From: UBA3792 sp964426415
GTDB taxonomy: Bacteria > Bacillota > Clostridia > Christensenellales > CAG-138
NCBI GenBank assembly: GCA_964426415.1
Contig: CAYRQM010000050.1
Coordinates: 1 to 11,098, forward strand
Direction: 5' to 3'
Length of the DNA: 11,098 nucleotides
The translations under genes were made by a program, and so were the position numbers. Below are positions 1-5,586 of this stretch, piece after piece. The notes under the pieces are model-generated. The model had not been told where the DNA came from. It was given only the letters and a program-made list of their open reading frames with translations, and searched no databases. Numbering within the stretch: the first letter of the stretch is position 1; the number at the start of each line of letters is the position of its first letter.

Positions 1-74
1 TCATTCTGACGCAGCGAAGCAAGGAAGAATCTCCCGCTTGCGTGCGAGATCCTTCACTGAAGCGCAGGATGACA
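1..74. repeat. Dispersed-type palindromic repeat, left end cut by the window
   Basis: The two ends are inverted copies of each other: TCATTCTGACGC at 1-12 mirrors GCGCAGGATGACA at 62-74, and GAATCTC at 27-33 mirrors GAGATCC at 46-52. Transcribed, either strand would fold into a long imperfect hairpin. The pattern (a TCATTCTGA-type end, an AAGAATCTC/GAGATCCTT core and an AGGATGA end) matches a style of short intergenic palindrome that I recall as scattered in multiple copies through many bacterial genomes. It encodes no protein. One or two bases of the left terminus are probably missing. Copy number cannot be judged from this window. Confidence 0.6.
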
Positions 75-130
75 GACGGGAATGAAGAAATGAAGGAATT
101 AATAAGCGAAGCGCCTCGGCGTGCGCAAAG

Positions 131-162
131 CGCCGCCGAACGAATCGGCGGCGATAGCCGCC
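131..162. other. Two overlapping, mutually exclusive GC-rich hairpins
   Basis: CGCCGCCGA at 131-139 pairs perfectly with TCGGCGGCG at 145-153 around a 5-base loop. The right arm overlaps GGCGGC at 147-152, which can instead pair with GCCGCC at 157-162 around a GATA loop. Only one fold can form at a time. No run of T follows on either strand, so it is not a standard terminator. It may be a worn repeat or an RNA structure; no gene in the window clearly depends on it. The rest of 75-258 shows no convincing coding sequence or signal. Confidence 0.35.
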
Positions 163-258
163 ATCATAGCTTGAACCTTGTACACGGAAGCAGCACTATG
201 CCACGCATTGCCACTACACTGAATGTAGACTGGCGGACACCATCCACCCTGCATGACA

Positions 259-289
259 CCAAAAAACCACCCCGCAGGGTGGCTTTTGG
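259..289 (-). terminator. Rho-independent terminator of the aconitase-IDH operon
   Basis: Read on the minus strand, CCACCC (282-277) pairs with GGGTGG (272-267) around a TGCG tetraloop and is followed at once by six T (266-261). An outer CCAAAA (289-284) can pair with TTTTGG and lengthen the stem. It lies about 10 bases past the IDH stop codon, where the operon terminator is expected. The plus-strand reading has a shorter T4 run and may terminate weakly. Confidence 0.85.
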
Positions 290-298
290 CGTTTGGCG

Positions 299-1510
299 TT
301 ATGCCAATTCTTGTTCCAAATGGGTGCGGATGGCGGCAAGGAAGTCCTTGGAATTGACCTGCTTGCAATCGCCCTTTTCCCACAGCCCCACCAAGTCCTT
401 GGTGAGGACGCCTTCGTTGAGGGTGGCAAGGGTGGCATGCTCCAGCTTGTCGGCAAAGGCGCAAAGGTCGGGCAGCGCGTCCAGCTCGCCCCGCTTGCGC
501 AGTGCGCCGCTCCATGCAAAGATGGTGGCGACGGGGTTGGTGGAGGTTTCCTCGCCCTTGAGGTAGCGATAGTAGTGCCGCGTGACCGTGCCGTGGGCGG
601 CTTCGTATTCGTACTTGCCGTCGGGGGAGACCAGCACGGACGTCATCATTGCCAATGACCCGAATGCGGTGGAGACCATATCGCTCATCACATCGCCGTC
701 GTAGTTCTTGCAAGCCCAGATGTAGCCGCCTTCGGAGCGAATGACCCGCGCCACGGCGTCGTCGATGAGGGTGTAGAAGTACGTCAGACCGTTTGCCATG
801 AACGCGTCCTCGTATTCGGTTTCGTAAACCTGTTGGAAGATGTCCTTAAAGTCGCGGTCGTACGTTTTGGAGATGGTGTCCTTGGTGGCAAACCACAGGT
901 CTTGCTTGGAGGCGATGGCGAAGTTGAAGCAAGCGCGTGCGAAGGAACGAATGGAATCATCCCGATTGTGCTGCGCCTGCAAAACGCCGGCGCCCTTAAA
1001 ATCGAAGACCGTTTCGGATACGGTGGCGCCGTCCGCACCTGTGAAGGAGAGCGTCGCCTTGCCGGCGCCGGGGACTTTGATTTCGACGGCACGGTACACG
1101 TCGCCATAGGCGTGACGTGCGATGGTGATGGGCTTTTTCCAATTTTTGACCACGGGGCTGACGCCGTCGATCAGGATGGGCGCACGGAACACGGTGCCGT
1201 CCAAGATGGCACGGATGGTGCCGTTGGGGCTCTTGTACATCTTTTTGAGATGGTATTCCTCGACGCGCTGGGCGTTGGGCGTGATGGTGGCGCACTTGAC
1301 GCCTACGCCATACTTCTTGATGGCTTCCGCCGCGTCCACGGTGATTTGGTCGTCCGTTTCGTCACGCTTGGGCAGGCACAGGTCATAGTATTCGGTGTTC
1401 AGATCGACAAACGGCAGCAAAAGCGCGTCTTTGATCATCTTCCACAGGATGCGGGTCATTTCGTCGCCGTCCATTTCGACCAGCGGCGTGGTCATACGAA
1501 TGCGTTCCAT
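299..1510 (-). CDS. icd: NADP-dependent isocitrate dehydrogenase
   Basis: Cytoplasmic enzyme that oxidatively decarboxylates isocitrate to 2-oxoglutarate, producing NADPH. The 403-residue protein matches the dimeric eukaryote-like NADP-IDH class rather than the E. coli Icd class. Visible motifs are DGDEMTR (14-20), the substrate loop SPNGTIR (94-100), ARHAYGD (131-137), the catalytic-type Lys210 in ATKDT, and the metal-binding stretch NYDGDVMSD (269-277, with Asp273 and Asp277). AAHGTVTRH (304-312) carries Arg311-His312, which correspond to the Arg-His that contacts the NADP 2'-phosphate. Start: AAGGAG at 1525-1520 sits 9 bases before the ATG, and the ATG overlaps the stop of the upstream aconitase gene as TAATG, suggesting coupled translation. 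The protein is full length with no missing key residue. It is the second and last gene of its operon, and a terminator follows immediately. Confidence 0.96.
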   Translation of the reverse strand: MERIRMTTPLVEMDGDEMTRILWKMIKDALLLPFVDLNTEYYDLCLPKRDETDDQITVDAAEAIKKYGVGVKCATITPNAQRVEEYHLKKMYKSPNGTIRAILDGTVFRAPILIDGVSPVVKNWKKPITIARHAYGDVYRAVEIKVPGAGKATLSFTGADGATVSETVFDFKGAGVLQAQHNRDDSIRSFARACFNFAIASKQDLWFATKDTISKTYDRDFKDIFQQVYETEYEDAFMANGLTYFYTLIDDAVARVIRSEGGYIWACKNYDGDVMSDMVSTAFGSLAMMTSVLVSPDGKYEYEAAHGTVTRHYYRYLKGEETSTNPVATIFAWSGALRKRGELDALPDLCAFADKLEHATLATLNEGVLTKDLVGLWEKGDCKQVNSKDFLAAIRTHLEQELA

Positions 1511-3741
1511 TAGCTGTTACTCCTTGCATAATGATTGATCAGACAGCCGTCCAGCAGAATCTGCCGTTCGGATTGGCTGAGGTTGTTGAGCTGCAACGTG
1601 AGCGGATGCCGTCCATCCTTTGCAAACACGGTGGCTTCGACCGTCTCGGCGCCGCTTTCCAGTGCGCGGCGAATCTCTTTTATGAAGATGTAATCGCCCT
1701 CCGCATAGGGGAAGTCGGTGTCGGGCGCGATGGTGAAGGGCACGACGCCCCAGTTGATGCAGTTGCTGCGGTACCGCTTGGTGCAGTACTCGTAGCAGAT
1801 GTTGGCAAAGCTGCCCAGCACCTTTTGGCAGGACGCTGCCTGCTCACGGGCGGAACCGTCGCCCGGACGCTTGGCAAACAGCACCGCGCCGAACATGGTT
1901 TCGTCTTGGGACGCGTTGACCTGCCGCAGCATTTCGGCAAGCGCAGGCGCACAGCGGCCCGCGGCACGCGCTTCATCCTCGGCAAGAATCGCCTTTGCGT
2001 TGTTCACATAGGCGGGGACGCGGCGGGACAGGGTGAACTCGGACAGCTTTTGCGGGTTGGAACGGTAGGAGGAAGTCTCGCCCGAAGGAATCAGCTCGTC
2101 GGTGGTGGTGACTTCGTCCCGAATGACCGCCGCAAATTGCAGCAGCAGATGGCGCGGCATGGCAGGCATGACGGGCCAATCGGTGATGTTGGGGCCAAAG
2201 CGCAGCGGCTCGTCGGGCAGCGCACGCGCAAACCCGTTGTATACGCGCTTGCCGTAGCAACTTGCGTCGTAGTGATACGGCTTTTCGGTGATGGTGTAGT
2301 CGACATCGGTGGCAGCCGTGATGACGCCGCCGTTCTTGGCGGTCGCCGCAATGCTGCGCGCATCCATCAGCGCCACAAACGACACCTGCCCATCCTTGGG
2401 CTTGCTGCCTTCGCGGTTGGGGAAGTTGCGGGTGGTGTGACGAATGGAGAAGCCATTGTTGACGGGCACGTCGCCTGCGCCAAAGCACGGGCCGCAGAAG
2501 GCGGGCTTCATGAGCGCGCCCGCGTCCATCAGGTCGGTGGAAACGCCGTTTTTGGCAAGCGCCAACGCGATGGGCTGGCTGCCCGGATAGACGGACAGGG
2601 AGAAGTAGCCGTTTCCCGTGGAGGCGCCGCGCAGAATGTCCGCCGTCTCGCACAGGTTGTCATACAAGCCGCCCACACATCCCGCAATGACGCCCTGATC
2701 CGCCAAGACGCCGTGTTCGGTGACCTTGTCGGTCAGATGGATGTCGCAGTTGGGATACCGATGCTTGGCGTCCGCCTCCACCGCCTGTAAAAGTTCGGTG
2801 GCGCGGGCGTTGAACTCGTGAATGGTGTATGCGTTGGAGGGATGGAACGGCAGCGCGATCATGCTCTCGATTTGGGCAAGATCCAGCCGCACCAAGCCAT
2901 TGTAGCAGGCGCCGTCATGGGGCGTCATCTGCTCGAAGGCGAACGGCCGTCCGTGGGCGGCATAGAACGCTTCGACCTTGTCGTCCGTCTGCCAAATGGA
3001 GGAAAGGCACGCCGTTTCGGTGGTCATGGCGTCGACCGCGCAGCGGAAATCGACGGAAAGGTTCGCAATGCCGGGGCCTACGAACTCTAAGACCTTGTTC
3101 TTGGCAAAGCCGTCGGGGAACAGATCCCGCACCAGCGTCAGCGCCACATCGTGGGGACCGACGCCCTTTTTTGGCGCGTTCTCGACGTACACCAAAATGA
3201 CGTCGGGTTCGTCCACATCGTAGGTGTTGTTGAGAAGCTGCTTGACCAGCTCGCCGCCGCCCTCGCCAAAGCCCATCGTGCCCAGCGCGCCGTAGCGGGT
3301 GTGGCTGTCGGAGCCCAAGATCATGCCGCCGCAGGTGGCAAGCGTCTCGCGCGCATAGGTGTGAATGACCGACAGGTTCGCCGGCACATAGATGCCGCCG
3401 TACTTGTGCGCCGCCGAAAGACCAAACGCGTGATCGTCCTCGTTGATCGTTCCGCCCACAGCACACAGGCTGTTGTGACAGTTGGTCATGACGTAGGGCA
3501 GCGGAAATTCCTTCATGCCGCTCGCCCGCGCCGTCTGCACGATGCCCACATAGGTGATGTCGTGGGATGCCAGCGCGTCAAAGCGCATGTGCAGCCTGCC
3601 CTCTTCCGAGACGACGTTGTGCGCCCGCAAAATGCGATACGCCATCGTCCGCTCCCTGCGCGCCTTGGGATTGGCGTTTTCGGGCGCCGCCGTCGTGGGC
3701 GCGCCGTTCACCAGATACACGGTTTCTTGGATGCGTTCCAT
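1510..3741 (-). CDS. Aconitase-family hydratase
   Basis: Probably interconverts citrate and isocitrate through a [4Fe-4S] cluster, supplying the isocitrate dehydrogenase encoded next. The 743-residue protein has the aconitase signature GSDSHTRYG (143-151) and three candidate cluster ligands, Cys355 (IAGCVGG), Cys416 and Cys419 (FCGPCFGAGD). PSGETSSYRSNP (552-563) lies in the linker before the swivelling C-terminal domain. GSAREQAAS (629-637) stands in place of the usual GSSREHA active-site loop, with its Ser and Arg kept. It is shorter than AcnA (about 890) or AcnB (about 865). It resembles the hydratase subfamily that includes E. coli YbhJ, so the aconitase role rests mainly on the neighbour. 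Start: AAAGGAG (3753-3747) lies 5 bases before the ATG, supporting the longer form over Met33. First gene of the operon, with its stop overlapping the icd start. Confidence 0.92.
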   Translation of the reverse strand: MERIQETVYLVNGAPTTAAPENANPKARRERTMAYRILRAHNVVSEEGRLHMRFDALASHDITYVGIVQTARASGMKEFPLPYVMTNCHNSLCAVGGTINEDDHAFGLSAAHKYGGIYVPANLSVIHTYARETLATCGGMILGSDSHTRYGALGTMGFGEGGGELVKQLLNNTYDVDEPDVILVYVENAPKKGVGPHDVALTLVRDLFPDGFAKNKVLEFVGPGIANLSVDFRCAVDAMTTETACLSSIWQTDDKVEAFYAAHGRPFAFEQMTPHDGACYNGLVRLDLAQIESMIALPFHPSNAYTIHEFNARATELLQAVEADAKHRYPNCDIHLTDKVTEHGVLADQGVIAGCVGGLYDNLCETADILRGASTGNGYFSLSVYPGSQPIALALAKNGVSTDLMDAGALMKPAFCGPCFGAGDVPVNNGFSIRHTTRNFPNREGSKPKDGQVSFVALMDARSIAATAKNGGVITAATDVDYTITEKPYHYDASCYGKRVYNGFARALPDEPLRFGPNITDWPVMPAMPRHLLLQFAAVIRDEVTTTDELIPSGETSSYRSNPQKLSEFTLSRRVPAYVNNAKAILAEDEARAAGRCAPALAEMLRQVNASQDETMFGAVLFAKRPGDGSAREQAASCQKVLGSFANICYEYCTKRYRSNCINWGVVPFTIAPDTDFPYAEGDYIFIKEIRRALESGAETVEATVFAKDGRHPLTLQLNNLSQSERQILLDGCLINHYARSNS

Positions 3742-3797
3742 TTTTACTCCTTTGCCGCGTCCCCGTTTCCTTTGGGGTACGCAAAATTTCCAACCTC

Positions 3798-3826
3798 AGT
3801 ATAGCAACCTTCCCCCCCAATAGCAA
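3798..3826 (-). promoter_or_regulatory. Leftward sigma-A-type promoter of the aconitase-IDH operon
   Basis: On the minus strand, TTGCTA (3826-3821, -35) and TATACT (3803-3798, -10) are separated by exactly 17 bases. Transcription would start near 3791, leaving a leader of about 50 bases that contains the aconitase ribosome site. The spacer holds seven consecutive G (C7 at 3812-3818 on the plus strand). An 8-base direct repeat, ATAGCAAC on the plus strand, overlaps the -10 (3801-3808) and the -35 (3820-3827), 19 bases apart. It could be a binding site for a regulator on one face of the DNA. Confidence 0.65.
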
Positions 3827-3964
3827 CAATCGGAAACTTTATATTTTTTATCCATTCTATCGTTTCAAATTCGCCCCAATGAAAGAAAATAATCCCCAAA
3901 ATTCAACCGTTAGGAAAGAATATATTTTCCAAACTCTACTATAAGTATCTTTTATACGAAAGAG

Positions 3965-3986
3965 ATGTGTGATAAACTACACACAT
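3965..3986 (+). promoter_or_regulatory. 22-bp palindrome upstream of the XRE regulator, candidate operator
   Basis: ATGTGTG (3965-3971) and CACACAT (3980-3986) are perfect 7-base inverted arms around an 8-base AT-rich spacer. The palindrome ends 19 bases before the start codon at 4006. It contains TGTGATAAA, a possible extended -10 box, although no convincing -35 is seen 17 bases upstream. Size and symmetry suit a dimeric HTH repressor, so autoregulation by the adjacent XRE protein is a reasonable inference. The remaining AT-rich stretch 3830-3960 has several TATA-like elements but no promoter that I can assign firmly. Confidence 0.45.
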
Positions 3987-4005
3987 ATTTGTACAGGGGT
4001 GAGGT

Positions 4006-5079
4006 ATGAAGATCCGGATTTCCGAGAACATCCGACTACTGCGAAAAGAGCACAGGATGACGCAAGAACAGCTTGCGGAAGCGCTTGGCGTCACGGTAGG
4101 CGCGGTTTCAAAATGGGAATCCGGATCATCTGTTCCGGAAATCGGGCTCATCTGCGAGATGGCGGCGTTTTTCGAAACGTCGGTGGACGTTCTGCTGGGC
4201 TACGAATGGAAAATCAGCACGCAAGGCAATGCAGTCGATACCATCAAGCTGCTCAAGCAAGCCAAGCGGTTTGACGAGGGCGCGGCGGAGGCGGAAAAGG
4301 CACTGCAAAAGTACCCAAACCGTTTTGACGTGGTGTATCAGAGTGCCGATCTGTATGCGATGACGGCGCTGGAAACCCACGACAAGCACGCCATGCGGCG
4401 GGCACTGGATCTGTTCAACCGTGCGTGCGAGCTGATTGCGCAGAACACCGATCCGTCCATTCACGAAACGCGCTTGCGCAACCGCATCGCGTCGGTCTAC
4501 CTGATGCTGGGCGAGACGGACGCGGCGGTGGAGCAGCTGAAGCACTACAACATCGAGGGTCTGAACGACGGTCAGATCGGGTTCATTCTTGCCGAGCACG
4601 ATCGTGCGGAGGAGTCGTTTGCGTTTCTTTCCGAAGCGCAGCGGCGGCTGATGATCACCCTGTTCCAGCTGACGGGATTCGCCACGGCGTACGCTGCCGT
4701 GGGCGAGTACCAAACGGCGTTGGATGTTCTTTTGTGGCTTTGCACAGCGATCGGCGGCATGATCAAGCCTGACGCGCCGTGCTATCTCAACAAGGGCGTG
4801 GCGGCGCTGCTGGCGACCTGCGCACGGTATTCGCTGGTGTTGGGGCGGGAAGAAGCCGCGCGCGACTATCTGCGACAGGCGCGCAAGCTGGCGGACGTCT
4901 TCGACGCGTCGCCCGCCTACGGGCTGGACACGCTGCGGTTCTATCGCGGCAAGTCCCAAGTGGCGGTGTTCGACGACTTCGGCAAAACTGCCATCGACAG
5001 CATCTGGCGCGTGGTGCGCCAAAGCGCATCCTCCGAAGCGGCGCTGACCGCGTTGTGGGAAGTCGTCCTCAAAGAATGA
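4006..5079 (+). CDS. XRE-family transcriptional regulator with TPR-like C-terminal region
   Basis: Cytoplasmic DNA-binding protein of 357 residues. Residues 5-63 form a Cro/C1-type helix-turn-helix: the scaffold ENIRLLRKEHRMTQEQLAEAL, then the recognition segment VTVGAVSKWESG and the closing VPEIGLICEMAAFF. After a short linker, roughly 75-350 is helical and alanine-rich, with repeated A-x-x-A/L-Y patterns of TPR-type repeats (for example YQSADLYAM, ASVYLMLGETDAAVEQL, ATAYAAVGEYQTALDVL). Such a region usually mediates protein or peptide binding. Start: AGGGG at 3995-3999, 6 bases before the ATG. The gene is transcribed alone, divergently from the aconitase operon, and closed by the terminator at 5171-5205. 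Target genes are unknown; itself and the divergent operon are the simplest candidates. XRE plus TPR is also the layout of RRNPP peptide-sensing regulators, but no pheromone gene is evident nearby. Confidence 0.88.
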   Translation: MKIRISENIRLLRKEHRMTQEQLAEALGVTVGAVSKWESGSSVPEIGLICEMAAFFETSVDVLLGYEWKISTQGNAVDTIKLLKQAKRFDEGAAEAEKALQKYPNRFDVVYQSADLYAMTALETHDKHAMRRALDLFNRACELIAQNTDPSIHETRLRNRIASVYLMLGETDAAVEQLKHYNIEGLNDGQIGFILAEHDRAEESFAFLSEAQRRLMITLFQLTGFATAYAAVGEYQTALDVLLWLCTAIGGMIKPDAPCYLNKGVAALLATCARYSLVLGREEAARDYLRQARKLADVFDASPAYGLDTLRFYRGKSQVAVFDDFGKTAIDSIWRVVRQSASSEAALTALWEVVLKE

Positions 5080-5170
5080 CCGCAAAAACGCGGCACTTCA
5101 TATGATACCAAGTCTTGTTTCGATATACAAGCGCATCGATTATCCGTCTTTTCGTTGCGCGTACCACCCG

Positions 5171-5205
5171 ACAAACAGAGCTGTTGCGGCTCTGTTTGTT
5201 TTTTT
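5171..5205 (+). terminator. Strong Rho-independent terminator after the XRE regulator
   Basis: ACAAACAGAGC (5171-5181) and GCTCTGTTTGT (5189-5199) form a perfect 11-bp stem with a 7-base loop, followed by a run of seven T (5199-5205). It lies 92 bases beyond the stop of the XRE gene and separates it from the small winged-helix gene. Nothing else convincing is seen in 5080-5170. Confidence 0.92.
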
Positions 5206-5282
5206 GGACATTTTCGTTCTTTCCGTTTTATGGGACAGTTTGTTTGGTACGATACAGGCAATCCAAAGAGGAGGTGCAGCGT

Positions 5283-5528
5283 ATGCCCAAACATGACAAC
5301 TACAAGCTGAAAATCCTGTATGTAAAGGACATCTTGGAACACCGCGTCGGCGAAAAGCAGATGATTACGATGGCGACGCTTCTTGCCGAGCTTGCGATGC
5401 ACGGCGTGGAGGCGGAGCGCAAGAGCATCGCGGACGACATTCGCCTGCTGCAGACGTATGGCATGCCGGTGCGGGAGGGGCGGCACGGGCGCGAAAAAGG
5501 CTATTATGTCGAAGCACGAAAACCGTAG
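5283..5528 (+). CDS. Stand-alone winged-helix protein like the N-terminus of WYL regulators
   Basis: Small protein of 81 residues, probably DNA-binding. It begins MPKHDNYKLKILYVKDILEH and continues with the pattern of the N-terminal winged helix of WYL-domain regulators: a first helix (LKILYVKDIL), a middle helix (ITMATLLAELAMHGV), a recognition helix (AERKSIADDIRLLQTYGMPV) and a wing ending in GYYV. Full WYL regulators are about 300 residues and carry a ligand-sensing WYL domain; here the frame stops straight after the wing. Start: AGGAGG (5269-5274) lies 8 bases before the ATG. The same frame is open back to 5115, but that extension spans the terminator and lacks a ribosome site. The gene lies between a terminator and the pepF promoter, and its stop codon overlaps the pepF -35 box. 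Whether it is a functional minimal regulator or the remnant of a longer gene is unclear. Confidence 0.8.
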   Translation: MPKHDNYKLKILYVKDILEHRVGEKQMITMATLLAELAMHGVEAERKSIADDIRLLQTYGMPVREGRHGREKGYYVEARKP

Positions 5529-5554
5529 ACAAACGGGAGGAATCGGTCTATAAT
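5526..5554 (+). promoter_or_regulatory. Near-consensus sigma-A promoter of pepF
   Basis: TAGACA (5526-5531, five of six consensus bases) and TATAAT (5549-5554, perfect) are 17 bases apart. The start of transcription is expected near 5561, giving a leader of about 26 bases that contains AAGGAG (5573-5578). The -35 box includes the TAG stop codon of the winged-helix gene upstream. Confidence 0.85.
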
Positions 5555-5586
5555 AGAAAAAACAGCTACGAAAAGGAGACTCCACT

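Noticed and set aside
99..298. Minus-strand coding sequence beyond the IDH stop (tail of a longer frame)
   Set aside because: The frame only arises by reading out of phase through the icd gene and across its terminator. The downstream part overlaps the GC-rich hairpins and has no start or ribosome site of its own.
1531..2790. Plus-strand frame of 419 codons opposite the aconitase gene
   Set aside because: Composition is typical of an antisense shadow, with no recognisable domain. The minus strand encodes a complete aconitase-family protein there.
5115..5282. Upstream extension of the winged-helix protein from an earlier ATG
   Set aside because: The extension crosses the strong terminator at 5171-5205, has no ribosome site at 5115 and encodes an unrelated Phe/Leu-rich stretch, whereas the ATG at 5283 has a perfect AGGAGG 8 bases upstream.
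5102..5296. Small frame after the XRE/TPR gene as a possible signalling peptide partner (RRNPP type)
   Set aside because: No ribosome site, it runs through a terminator hairpin, and it has no typical export signal; nothing supports translation.
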